A stretch of DNA of 64,000 nt from Voacanga thouarsii (lineage: Eukaryota > Streptophyta > Magnoliopsida > Gentianales > Apocynaceae): contig JANUWF010002208.1 in NCBI GenBank assembly GCA_026120185.1, positions 682,001 to 746,000 of the forward strand. The letters run 5' to 3'. Positions 11,166 to 22,141 of this stretch are shown here, one piece after another. The position numbers were made by a program, and so were the translations under genes. Every line of letters begins with the position of its first letter. The first letter of the stretch is position 1. The notes beneath the pieces are model-generated. The model did no database searches and was not told where the DNA came from. It saw only the letters and a program-made list of their open reading frames with translations.

Positions 11166-11689
11166 CTCTCAACTCACTCTTTACAACCAATGCTTAACTC
11201 GCAACCTTCTTGCAATTACAATACCATTCAGTACCTCTACCAAATCAACATAAATCACCACAAGATAGGCAATAAAACACCACTGAAACCCCTCCAACAA
11301 ACCTACAAGAAAGATAGTCATATGCCAATCCAAACATAATATTAATAGGCTTGATCAAATCCACAATATTCAATGGTGCTCAATAAATTAATATTCAGCT
11401 CAGAATCACAATGCTCAATTAGCCATATCATTTATGTCACAATGTAAAGCTTATAAGCACAAGGCTAAGTTAATCATGAATAAGTATCCTTTATCCCAAA
11501 AATTACTCACAAAGAATGCATGTTCAATCATTTCTAAAAAAAAATGTAAAATATCAATGGCATTAATCATAAAGCAGTATCAATGATATTCTCACGCCAA
11601 TGAAAGCTTAAAGAACAATCAAATCATTCACTAGAAAATATTCAAAAACTTTCGCCAAAAAATGCATAGAAAACTACCTATAATTCATA
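11162..11689 (-). other. A1 spacer between gag and second ORF
   Basis: AT-rich sequence with stops in all frames. No domain or repeat structure recognised. In complete Athila elements protease and pol would lie here, and nothing of them is visible. Confidence 0.5.
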
Positions 11690-13020
11690 AGAAAAAAATT
11701 AACATCAGCGTTTCCTATGGTCTTGGTCGGTGGGTTTATCTCCGTATTACCTGGAAGTGGTCCCATTCGATGATCACCAAGGAGTTTGGCTAGTTGTCCA
11801 ATTTGACCTTCAAGGTTGCATATGAACGCCTCCAAGTTTCTTGTGGTCGCATCGACTCCTTGGAACCGTGTTTCTGTTCCACTTACCTATTGGTTGACCA
11901 GCTCCTCCAAGAATGGTTTAGTTGGTAGGGCATTGTACGGCAGCGGTGGTGGAGTCCTTTGCATCCCAAAATTGGAAAAAGCTTGCTGAGGTTAGTTTTA
12001 ACTATTCCATAAAAAGTTAGGGTGATTCCTCCAACCTGAGTTGTAAGTATTGCTATAAGGATTATTATCTTACCGACCATTACCTACAAATGCTGCTTGT
12101 TTCAATGCTTTTTGTGAAGACCCCATATTTTAGCACTCATGGTTTGGATGTCCTTCCCCACAAAAATCATAATTCACACTCATTACTTTCCCTTGGGAAT
12201 GAGGCATTACCAATTGATTCATTTTCTACGTGAGTGCTTCCACCTTTGCCTCTAATGCAGCTATTGCATCTATCTTATATACCCCATGTACATGAGCTCT
12301 AGATCATGAACTACCCCAAGCATAGTTATTTGTAGATAAATTTTCAATGAAATTAAATAGCTCTTCTAGGGTTTTGGAATTGTTGGAGCCTCCTTCAGAT
12401 GCATCAACAAATTGCCACGTAGCAAAACTTAAACCTCTATGAAAGATTTGCATTTGCATTCTCAACTCAAATCCATGGTGAGGACATTTTCTTAGCATTT
12501 TCTTAAACCTCTCCCAACACTCATAAAGGTTTTCGGCCTCTAATTGTTGGAAAGTAAAAATGTCAGTCTTAAATTTGGATGTTCTAGCTAGTAGGAAATA
12601 TTTGGCCAAGAATTTCTTAGCTAACACATTCCAAGTAGTAATAGATCCTGTGGGAAAAGATTCTAACCATGATTTTTCTCGATCTCTCAAGGAAAAGGGG
12701 AAAAGTCTTAGTTTGATGGCATATTCAGAAACACCATTCATTTTAAATGTGTCACAAATTTCTAAAAACCTCGCAAGGTAGGTATTGGGATCTTTCTTAG
12801 GTAACCTATCAAATTGGACCATATTTTGGATCATTTGGATTATGTTGGGTTTTATCTCAAAACTATTGACCTCTATCCTAAGCCTCGTGATACTAGAGCC
12901 TATACCTGAGATTACGGATTTGACAAAGTCATTCATAATCTGCCTATTAACTTTACCGTTACCACCATTTTTGGGCTGATTCACCTCCATTTCTTTCTTT
13001 ACCCTTTCGCTCATAACCTT
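11690..13020 (-). pseudogene. A1 gag (Athila type)
   Basis: The open frame at 12304-13014 (236 codons, start ATG at 13014) is a clear Athila-type Retrotrans_gag domain: IKPNIIQMIQNMVQF, then LARFLEICDTFKMNGVS, RLFPFSLRD, TTWNVLAKKFLAKYF, ENLYECWERFK, CPHHGFE and SNNYAW near the C-terminus. After a stop the reading continues with a zinc-knuckle relic FCGEGHPNHEC (about 12133-12176) and an NPYSNTYN...WRNHPNF block. It then gives the LEELV...TETRFQGVDATTRNLEAFICNLEGQIGQL region that precedes protease in Athila, ending at about 11690. Gag forms the particle shell. The N-terminal domain is intact as a frame, while the C-terminal half is broken. Confidence 0.88.
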
Positions 13021-13332
13021 TTGGACCCTAGTAAGAGTTCTCTCGATTTTCAGATCAAGATCGACTATGTCGGCTTTAGATCATCGAGTCATAAACTAAG
13101 AGCAAGGTTTACATAAGACAGAAAATTGTGATATTATAGAATTTACAAGTTAGACAATTTACAACTGAAGTTATAAGGAATTACAACGTATAGAGACATT
13201 AAAGCATAAGTATACAAGAAAACAAAATATAGCACCAAGTTATACAAGGAACATTTATACATATTCACATATTTATATATAAACATATAAACATGGTTAA
13301 ATCAATAAAATCTAAACTTTCATGATATTGTT
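13021..13332 (-). other. A1 untranslated leader
   Basis: AT-rich leader between PBS and gag. It is similar on the opposite strand to the A3 leader (59415-59480), for example CAATATCATGAAAG against CAATATTATGAAAG. Confidence 0.6.
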
Positions 13333-13349
13333 CCCTGGCAACGGCACCA
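13333..13349 (-). other. A1 primer-binding site (tRNA-Asp type)
   Basis: On the minus strand the sequence is TGGTGCCGTTGCCAGGGA, close to the Athila PBS that pairs with the 3' end of tRNA-Asp. It lies a few bases from the LTR start at 13356. Confidence 0.88.
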
Positions 13350-13355
13350 AAAACT

Positions 13356-13950
13356 TGATGCGTAAATTTTGGGTGCATAAAAATCATCAAATTTAAATCC
13401 ATTCCTTAGTCAAGTTTTAATTAAAATATTAATCCCAAATTACACATATAAGCAAGTATACTCATGGTAAGCATAGCATAGGGAATTAACGAGTATCGAT
13501 CCTTAAAGGAATAAGTACATGCTAATCAATTTTCATTCATTGTTTAACCGATCCAAATAAAGTGAGAAAATACTAAAAAATAAATAAAGAAATATATACC
13601 ACTCAAGGATGTAGGTTTATGCAATTTAGATAATTATCGTAGAAAACATGACAATGAACTAGCAATTCTCTCAAGTAATTATCATTTTGGTATTATGGAG
13701 GAATATAAAGTAAAATTCAATCATTTTATAAGTCATGAATCTACTTAAGTAAATCCCACTTCGTTTCCCAATCCATGGAATCCTATATTTTGATTAAATT
13801 AATAAAATTTTCCAATCAAGCTAACATAACCAAAACATGAATTAGGCTCAATTCCTTATAAGCATGAAATTAGCTAATAACCCTTTGCTTGAGGCGAAAT
13901 CAACTAATCTTTGATTACTTAGTCCTATAATCTTAACTTCGTCGCTTAAA
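13356..13950 (-). repeat. A1 5' LTR, truncated
   Basis: Matches 1600-2195 base for base apart from scattered changes, then homology stops near 13950 (after CTTCGTCGCTTA). About 930 bases of the U3 side are missing, so the promoter end of the 5' LTR is deleted. Confidence 0.85.
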
Positions 13951-15861
13951 AATTGTTTGAGCCAAATTTTGGTAGAATCTTGGGGAAATAAATATATGAT
14001 GATTTACCTAACATACCAAGGTACTAAACTGGAAAGTCTCATTGAAAAATAAAGTGATTTTATCAAGTAATTAAATGGATATTTATGACCTCTGTTTTGT
14101 ATAAAAAACAGAGTTTTGAGTTTGAAGCATATATGAACTATGGATGCTTTAGTAGACTATTGAATTTTATGGTGGGAAGCTTTATAATTAGAATTAATTA
14201 AGTTTTATCACTAAGCATTTTTTGAATTACTGAAGACCTAATGTAATATATGTAATATATATGTTAGACATGGTGGACTTAGGCGGAGGAAGTGAAGCGA
14301 GAACCTAATTTAAGTCAAGAAATTTTGCAAAGCTTGGACAAAGGTAAGTCCTTACATTTCCATGAAATTCTTTTGTTTTGTTAATTCTTTTAGAACTTGT
14401 AAATCCTTGCATCTCACTACATGCAAGATATATGCACTTATATTGTTTTGTTAAAAATTCATCAAATGATTTGTGTTCATACTATAAATATTATGTATTC
14501 AATTATGAGTATGATATTTTGGATAATTGCTTGTACATGAAAAATAAGCTCATGTATAAATTCTTATGACTTGTTTACACATGAATAATTCATGGGGCCA
14601 CGCATTAAGTATTATGAAAGAAATACGCATGTTAAATTCATACATTTTTGTGTATCCAAACATTGCGAAAATCATGGTACGAACTTTATTAAAAATGGCT
14701 CAAATTTTTATTATTTTTTAGAAAGTAAATGGTGAATAATGAATTATTATGCCTTGAATAAATTGCTAGAACAGATATAAGGATTTTGGTTATGGAATTC
14801 TTGGGGGGGAAATGTGGTTTTGAGCTTCGATTGGACTAAGTTTGGGAAAATAGAACATCTACAACCATAATAATATTTCTTTTTTTAAGAAATGAAATTA
14901 TATATTCCAAATCGGAATAGGAGTTTCTAGATCCACATTAAATTTAGACATTGAGTACTCAATAGGTGAGGTTCTAGGACTAGCTCACATTAGTTTATCT
15001 GAGACTACCAGAAGATTGGTTGTCTCTTCGTGTTTGCCTTTTAGGGAACGGGGCATCAGTTTTAGGTGACCAAGCTGTAGCTAGCGACACGATTGTTAGT
15101 AGGTAAAATTGGAGGAAGGAACTGGAACATCCGCGTAATGGATTAGATAAGAGAAATGGTTGGGTGCATTCTCTCAATAGGGATGTACATCCTACATGCT
15201 ATTTTGACATTGGTTATGCCTTAGCTGCATAGGATGTATTAGGAATAATCTCCTAATACGATTTCATCATTGGTACACAATGTGGCAGAAATTAGGTTCA
15301 AGACTTTGTTTAAATGAAAAACTTGTTCCAGAATTGTGTTGTGCAATTTAGCAATTTATCTGATAAAGATATTGTTTAAGCAATGTAATCAAATGTACTC
15401 ATTCTTTTCCCCTAAAAAAGATTTCCTATAAGAGTAAATTTCATTATGCGTATAGACGTTCAAATTGTTTTCATACTTACATTATGACATTTATTTAGAA
15501 AATTGTGCCACAACCACACATTTCAAACTTATTGAGATTATTAATATTCTTACACATTTTCTCTAATGACATTTTCAGGATGATGTAAGTTTATCAAGAT
15601 TGGGATATGATGTTTTGTTTTGTAATCATGATATGTCTTGATACATTTATTATTATTAACTATGTTTGGATAATTAGATTCTCTACTAGCCAGACTTAGA
15701 GTTTATATTTATTGATCATGATTGATTCTTTCACGATGTAATCTAAGTTTAAGTGCTTATGATTTATCTTTCATTCCTATAGTTTTACTCTACCGCATTA
15801 TAAAGTCCGAAGGGGCAACACTTTCGACCCATTTAGCTTACATATATAGTGGGGTGTTTCA
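13951..15861 (+). repeat. T1 5' LTR, right part
   Basis: AT-rich non-coding sequence ending GGGGTGTTTCA next to a tRNA-iMet-type PBS, which fixes it as the end of a 5' LTR. The ORFs inside (14378-14569, 14995-15177, 15722-15925) have no domain. The block with GGCATCAG, TAGCTAGCGACACG near 15050-15090 resembles Tekay-type LTRs in general character. The link with 201-1599 is inferred from position. Confidence 0.55.
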
Positions 15862-15880
15862 ATTGGTATTAGAGTCTAGG
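15862..15880 (+). other. T1 primer-binding site (tRNA-iMet type)
   Basis: ATTGGTATTAGAGTCTAGG follows the LTR end. It differs at two positions from TTGGTATCAGAGCCTAGG, the common PBS complementary to initiator tRNA-Met. Confidence 0.82.
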
Positions 15881-16645
15881 ATTAGATTAAGTCTCGATTT
15901 GAATCAACACTTAGGATTAGATTAAAACTTTGGTGTCAATTAGGTTTAAGTTTGGATTAGCATATGTTTGAAACAAGTCTAGAATTGGAATCGTACACAA
16001 AAACTTCTAGGTCTAAACTAATATTTAATTTTGGTAATTTTTATTGGGAAAGTCTTTTGGGACTAAGCAAATAATGATTATTGTAAGATGGTGAGAATGT
16101 TGCGGATGCTGCGGACTACCCGTAAGATTATGAATTTGTACCGATGGCAACCACCACCATCGGAGGTTATAGACTCTGACTCTTTAGACTCCTTTTCTTC
16201 AAAATTCAAAGAGTAGAATGTAATCGAGAAAATAGGGGTATCTTCTTAGAGTGAAGATAAAGTGGTTGTCGAACCAGAGGCAGAGCCAGAAGAGGAACCC
16301 TAAGCCTCAGAGGGTGAAGGCCTTGGAGAGATAGAATATGTGGAACTGAAGGTGGAAGCTGAAGAAGACTTTGAGGGATGTAGACTGAAGAAGAAGGTTA
16401 GGATCTAGGAGGACCATGAGAAGGATGCAGGCAACGACTCTGACGAATATTAGGCTACTAACTAGAAAAAAAAAAAAAAACTAGAAGATGGGGGACCTAA
16501 TGTATTTAGTGATCTATAAAACACCTATTTTTGGAATCCTAATCTATTTGCATATTTTGCTAACCTAAATAGTTAGGAACTTTCTTGTTGTAGGGTTATG
16601 TATTCATGGATATTTCAAACACCATTGCTCTTTTGGAGAGGGGTG

Positions 16646-16686
<41 letters not shown>

Positions 16687-17221
16687 AATGCGTGATTATA
16701 TACATGATAGTGGTCAACTATGAAATGATGCTGTTTTTTGTGTTTATTTACTTACTACATTATAAGCTTTTCACACATATCATATCATGCATAAACTACC
16801 CTTAACCATATTAGTTTTTCATCAGCTCCACTAATAAAAATATTATCATATCACTAAGATGAAGACTAATGGTGCATCTTGTGGGTGACATTGTTAAAGG
16901 ACCACCACCCTATAGAAATGACCCTGCCTTAAACACCCTACCGGGTGAACAAAATGAAAGGTCAAGAGCTGAAGATGTGGAATTGGAAAATGGGAAATCC
17001 AAAGAGGTTACAATTGTCCAAGCTTTTAGATGAACAATTGAGATTCTATGAAATTTGACAGAATATAGGGCCCCATGAGGCAACAACGAGGCACTTGAAA
17101 GATTTCTCAAGTTTCAACTACCATTGTACTCTGGTGAAGCAGACCAATAGCAAAAAATTGAAATGTAGATAGAACAAATGGAAGATATCTTCCACACTTT
17201 ACAGCATACGGAGGAAAGGAT
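15881..17221 (+). pseudogene. T1 leader and gag, 5' part (broken)
   Basis: A frame from the ATG near 16090 gives a basic start, then an acidic run with internal stops (EPEAEPEEEP, EGEGLGEIEY), typical of the gag N-terminus in this gypsy group. At 17085-17221 the frame reads LERFLKFQLPLYSGEAD, then EQMEDIFHTLQHTEER. This is recognisable as the start of the Retrotrans_gag domain (family pattern FLK-x-x-PP-x-F-x-G-x-x-DP...W-x-x-x-x-EKIF). The domain is cut at 17221 by A2 and resumes at 22142. Multiple stops show it is dead. Confidence 0.7.
16643..16682. repeat. Compound (TG)n(TA)n microsatellite
   Basis: About six TG units followed by about thirteen TA units inside the T1 gag region. Confidence 0.93.
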
Positions 17222-17681
17222 TAATTTTAATGCATCTTTTGGATAAATTGGTTGAAAAAAAATATGATCACTAATTTAACTAGAAGATAGTAATTCCATG
17301 GATTGCAAACAAAGTGAGTCTATTTTAAATCCTTCACGAGACCAAGATGATAATTAATTGTGATATTTGCTAAGTAATTCAATGTCATATTTTCGAAGGT
17401 ATTTGTCTGAATTACATATTTTTACATCTTGACTTGTATATATTTTCTTTAATTTTCTTTTTACCATCTTCTCACTTTATTGGATTGGTTAAACAATAAA
17501 TGAAAAGTGATTAGTATGTACTTGTTCTTTGAGGATCGATATTCGTTAATTCCCCATATTATGCATGCGATGAGTATACTTACTCGTATGTGTAATTTGA
17601 GATTAATATTTTAATTAAAACTTGGTTAGGGATGGATGTAAATTTGAATGATTTTTATACACAAAAAATTTACGCATCATC
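17222..17681 (+). repeat. A2 5' LTR remnant
   Basis: Shares the run GCATCTTTTGGATAAATTGG, the TAGAAGATAGT block, the GATCGATA block and the ACGCATCA end with the A2 3' LTR. No PBS follows; CL1 begins directly after it. Confidence 0.8.
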
Positions 17682-19457
17682 TAAGAGAGAGTACTTACTT
17701 TTCTTATTTGGCTATAGATTAACAATAAGGTGCCGGGTTGCACTGGATCTTGCGATAGAAAGGTAGAAGGAGGCCTCGGTGGTTCGATCGGTATTCCTGC
17801 CAATCTTCTACTCCTATACATCAAACTTCTCCAAGCTTCTTCTCTTAGTCCTCCGGAGTATGACTCTACCTTGATCTTGGGTTAGCTTGGTGAAAGCTTC
17901 TTTGGATAACCAAGATCCACGTCTAGAGAGAAGGAGAAAAAGAAAAGAAAATACAAGAGAAAGGGTGGCTGCATACATAAGAGCGAGAGAGCTTGGTTGG
18001 AAAACCTTTCCTTCTCTTCCCTATATATTTTGGCTACGCTAGGGCTTAATGAAGGCCTAGTAGGCCAAAACACACTAAGCCCTAATGGGCTTGGCGTTGG
18101 GCTCATAAACCAATCCTTTTTATTATCTTTTCTGAGCTTTATTAAATAGCCAAGACAATTTCCAATTGGATTCTTAATATATGCCAACATATATCAGCTA
18201 AACAAATTAATTTATTCCAGCCCAATTTTCTGAATTCATTAATTATCTTTTCTATTCCTTATGAAAAAACCCAAGATTAATTAATTAATTCTAATTGAAC
18301 TCTTAGAATAAATTTTATTTCTTTTCCAGATAATTATCCATGAAGCCCAAATTGTGTCTAGACAACACTAAGGTAACTTGAGCTACTCTGGGGACCAAGA
18401 GACATATTATTCATGGCTACTAAAATAACCAAAATGCCCTTACTATCAAATAGTTGTATTTTACCATTTTAAACATTCTCATTTATCACTATATGAAAAT
18501 ATGCCCTTACTCCAACCTGTAGGTAAAATGACGAACATACCCTTTAGGTAATACCCATCCATGAGACAGGATAAATGTACTCACACTCATCTCAAAGATA
18601 TCTATCATCCTTAGATCTCTACTCCGATAATCCATGACTCACTTGAATGTACTTACTTATCATTGGAAGCTACCCAAAAGCACACATTCTAGAGTTAAGT
18701 TCCCAGGGCCCTGGATTATTAGATTATTCTGGACAATCACAAGGGGGTGATTAATCTTTACAAAGTGAAGCATAGAAACTCCATTGCATGAGTCCGTCTT
18801 AATTAACTAGAGCAATATACCTAACGTATAAGGTTATTAATCTCACAAAAGAAATCTCACCCAATATACATCAAAGTATAAAACCCTAGATTCACCAGAC
18901 CACCAACTTATATTCAAATCTGAAGGTATCCGTCGACGTTGTAGCAATAATAGTCTCGTCTCTATAATTATAATACTTTAAGAAAGACAACTACTATAGG
19001 TCCAATTTTACGTATTCGTAATACGCTTATGGCAATGATATGAGTGAACTACTCACTGATTCAAGGTAAATCATTCCTCATTAGAACTCATGACATAATA
19101 GTCTTATCTTGATAAAATGCCCAATTCCATCAAAGGACTAATAACTCAATTTTACTTATATGACAAGTATCCATGGTCTATACTTTACTCTGAAGAACGA
19201 CCCAACACATAAACCATTACTTATCACACTTAGACCTTAAATCTGCAATAATATACAAAACAAACCAAATTGAATGAATTTAATGGACTTGGCATCGGGT
19301 CCATTGGACTTACCTAGTGCCAGGTCTGCTCTGTTTTTCAAAAACCCCAGCTGGGCAGAGTGGACTTGGCACCAAGTCTATTGAACCTACCTGGCGCTAG
19401 GTCTATTTGTAATATATTTTCATAGAATAATAGTCTTTGAGCGCATATTTTCCAACA
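17682..19457 (-). repeat. CL1: isolated copia LTR with an inserted palindrome module
   Basis: On the minus strand it starts TGTTGGAAAATATGCGCTC (at 19457), like CL4 (TGTTGGGATATATGCCCTC) and the C1 LTR (TGTTGGAATGTATG). The middle (about 18350-19250) is clearly related to 32750-33380 plus 35333-35580 of C1 and to 54420-55230 of CL4. At 19283-19410 it holds about 130 bases with four CTGGC(G/A)CCAGG-type palindromes that the two relatives lack at that place. The left end is uncertain by some bases. No 5-base duplication was found. Confidence 0.75.
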
Positions 19458-20732
19458 ATTCTAACACACAGATTTATCCTTTTTGGTTATGTTTCTTTGT
19501 TCTATGAATGCTCGAACACTATTCAAGGAATATGCTCTATTGTGATGAAATTCAACACACTTTTGTGGACCATGGTTATGGAAGTATTTTCTTTTTTGTA
19601 TTCTTCGTCTTTAATTATTTTGGTCCCTTGGATTTACTTTTATTGTTATATTTTTTTCCATTGAGGGTAATGTCTAGTTTAAGTGTGGGGGGAAGAGTTT
19701 AGGCATTGAAGATATTTTTCATATACATTTGGCTTAACTTTTTGTGAAATTTTTGTGGTTTTCATTGATTTAGCAAGGTTGTCGTTATCTTTCTTACTTG
19801 GGACATGAGTTTTCACATTCATTTGGTGGATTTTTATCAATGAATTGGCTTATTGGATGGGATATGTTAAAGACTTGAGAATTTTAGTTAATCTTGTTTA
19901 TGTATTAGTGTTTGAGTATTATTTGACTCATCTAGTTTGAGTGTGGATAATGTGATGAATGTGTGGAAAGTTGTTGGTTAACTCTTGTATTATAGGTTTA
20001 AATTTTTCTTGACTTTGAGTTGTGATAAGGAATGTGAGGACGATAAAATCTTTGAGTGGAATGATTGAGTGAAAAAATTTGATTATGAGTTCAAAAATAA
20101 GAACAATGAGTTGAAACAATTATTTCCTCTTTGAATTTGAGAAAATACTTTTTGCTCATTTATGGGGGCAAATACGGATAGTGAAGAGAAATCCACTTTT
20201 TTGAGGCTATTAATTCCTGAAAGCAAAAGAAAGAAAATTTTTTGAAAAAAATGATGAGTGATGACTATAAGAAAGGTAATAGGGTGCGTGAAGAGAAATT
20301 CATTCACTTGTGGCTATCAATTCCCTAAGCCATTGAAAAAATTGAGAGGAAAAAATAGAGTGTTTTCCTTAAATCATTACTTGAGTTATGCAATTTTTAG
20401 ATTTACAATGCTTGAGTTGGTAGGTATCTTGACTTGTATGATTTATACTATCTACATTTTTTATTACAGTGTGAAATAATTTTCTTTGACTAAAGTAGAA
20501 ACTTGTTTAATTTGACTTCAAGAGTTTTTTTATGTCATATCAAGTGCTTCAATTTGCAATTTTTTTCAAAGGGTGGAATGAACGGCAAAGCTATACCTAA
20601 GTTTGATGGCAGGTTATAAGCATTGTTGTGATCAAAATTTTGGAATAATAAAAGCTTGTATTTTCTTATTATTTTCTTCTTAACTTAAGTGTTTTGCTTG
20701 AGGACAACCAAAGATTCAAGTGTGGGGGAATG
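19458..20732 (+). other. A2 3' non-coding interior with internal G-tract, hairpin and PPT
   Basis: Resembles A3 61940-63229. TCTAGTTTAAGTGTGGGGGG (19672-19691) is an internal PPT-like tract. TTTGCTTG-AGGA-CAACCAAA (20693-20712) is a near-perfect hairpin, followed by the true PPT AAGTGTGGGGGAATG at 20718-20732. The ORFs at 19437-19702, 19928-20307 and 20258-20479 have no domain. Confidence 0.75.
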
Positions 20733-22141
20733 TGATAGGGCTAAATGTATCACTACTTTCCTAGTTATTTAAGGTTAATTCGAGATACTTTTGATGTAAT
20801 AACTAGGCATATTCTTCTCTATTTGATATTTTGCTTGTGGAAATTGTTCTTAATGAATTTGTGCATGAATTAGAATATTTCAAGCAACAAATGTGCAATT
20901 CCAGTAGCAACTTGGCACTAGGTAAAGCTACCAAACCTGGCGACAGGTTTGCTTTGGAAAAGCAGAGCAAAACAGAGGAAAATGAGGAGAAAACCAGAAG
21001 TAACCCGACACCAGGCCGGTCGAAGTGACTAGGAACCGGGTCCATTTTGTCCAGAGTCGGTGTAACTCTATTTTCGCTTGAATTTTTTATCTTCTAAAGG
21101 ATATTGGTATTTTCTGAAATCTATTCAGACTAGACTTCTTAAGCCACGAATTTTGGTATCAAGAAAGCTTATAAATACAAGAAAAACATAAGAGAATGTG
21201 GTGAATCCAATGATTAAAGTTGCCAATCAATCACAAGAGGAGGAGATTCATCAATCAATAGGCATTATTCAAGAAGGTTTTCATGGAGAAGAAGAAGGGC
21301 TTGTCTATGAGTTCTTTCTTTTTCTAAAACATTGATGTAATTAATGTTTTCATTATAATTTGATATTAATTTTAAAATTCATGATTTCTTGAATTAATTT
21401 AGACTTTTGATCAATTGATTATTTATCTTGGGATTTGATTAGTTATTTTTGCTACGAAGTTGATTAATTGATTCTTGTTATTAGCTTGCTTAAAAAAGAG
21501 CTTGATAATGGCTTCAACTAATTAATTTCATATTTGTTATCTCTTAACTTACTTGAAAAAGAGATTAATTGTCAAAAACATAGGTAATCAAATGTTAGTT
21601 GATTATAGCTAGAATATAGATTTATTGCCTAATTTCATATTTTAAAATCACCTAGAATATAGGGGTTTATAAGGGGATTGATTTTAATGTATCTTTTGGA
21701 TAAATTGGTTGAAACAAAATATGTTCACTAATATAACTAGAAGACAGTGATTCCATGGATTGCAATCAAAGTGAGTCTATTTTAAATCCTTTATGAGACT
21801 AAGATGATAATTAATTGTGATATTTGCTAAGTGATTCATTGTCATGTTTTCAAAAGAATTTGTCTAAATTACATATTTTTACATTCTTGAGTTGTATATA
21901 TATATTTTTTATTTTTCTTTTTATCATCTTCTCACTTTGTTGGGTCAATTAAACAATGAAAGAAAAGTGATTAGTGTGTACTTGTTCCTTTGGAGGATCG
22001 ATACTCATTAATTCCTTATACTATGCTTGTGATGAGTATACTTACTCGTATGTGTAATTTTGGAGTAATGTTTTAATTAAAACTTGGTTAGGGATGGATT
22101 TAAATTTAAATAACTTTTATACACTCAAAATTTATGCATCA
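20733..22141 (+). repeat. A2 3' LTR
   Basis: TGATAGGGCT...TTATGCATCA, 1409 bases. GC-rich palindrome pairs at about 20923-20950 and 21005-21045. TATA box TATAAATA at 21170-21177. The R/U5-like block GAAGGTTTTCATGGAGAAG...GGCTTGTCTATGAGT is shared with SG1-SG3 and A3. The ORF pair at 20803-21045 and 20831-21028 is the palindrome patch read on both strands. Confidence 0.9.
21170..21177 (+). promoter_or_regulatory. TATA box, A2 3' LTR
   Basis: TATAAATA in AAGCTTATAAATACAAG. Equivalent boxes are at 34314 (SG1), 40372 (SG2), 58085 (SG3, TATAAACA), 56765 and 63759 (A3, TATAAAAG). Confidence 0.6.

Larger units (their letters stand above)
1600..13950 (-). mobile_element. A1: Athila-like gypsy element, non-autonomous, interrupted by N1
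   Basis: Minus-strand element inside the T1 LTR. In element order: truncated 5' LTR (13356-13950), PBS (13333-13349), gag (13014 down to about 11690), a plant-transposon-type ORF (about 11090 to 10379, continuing 4900 to 4619), a non-coding 3' region, hairpin and PPT (3127-3166), 3' LTR (1600-3126). N1 (4901-10378) is inserted in the second ORF. Without N1 the element is about 6.9 kb. No protease, reverse transcriptase, RNase H or integrase is visible, so it would need enzymes from another element. The 5' LTR is cut at about 13950, so target duplications cannot be compared. Confidence 0.8.
17222..22141 (+). mobile_element. A2: Athila-like gypsy element, heavily deleted
   Basis: Interrupts T1 gag. 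Parts: a 460-base LTR end (17222-17681), copia LTR CL1 (17682-19457), the 3' non-coding interior (19458-20732) with PPT, and a complete 3' LTR (20733-22141). The fragment at 17222-17681 matches 21679-22141 of the 3' LTR by eye. All coding sequence is gone. The T1 gag reading resumes at once after 22141, which fixes the right boundary. The left boundary is truncated, so no target duplication is visible. Confidence 0.75.

Noticed and set aside
11112..11339. 75-codon ORF with an Ile-Tyr repeat
   Set aside because: It is the translation of the (TA)n microsatellite and flanking AT-rich DNA; no domain and no support on any scale.
15862..15880. GGTATTAGAGTC and similar (6059, 59317, 27211, 13333) as tRNA gene remnants
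   Set aside because: They are primer-binding sites next to LTR ends, complementary to tRNA 3' ends; no cloverleaf or anticodon arm is present.
17882..18190. 102-codon minus-strand ORF in CL1
   Set aside because: Lies in the 3' half of a copia LTR; no domain, no related frame kept in C1 LTR or CL4.
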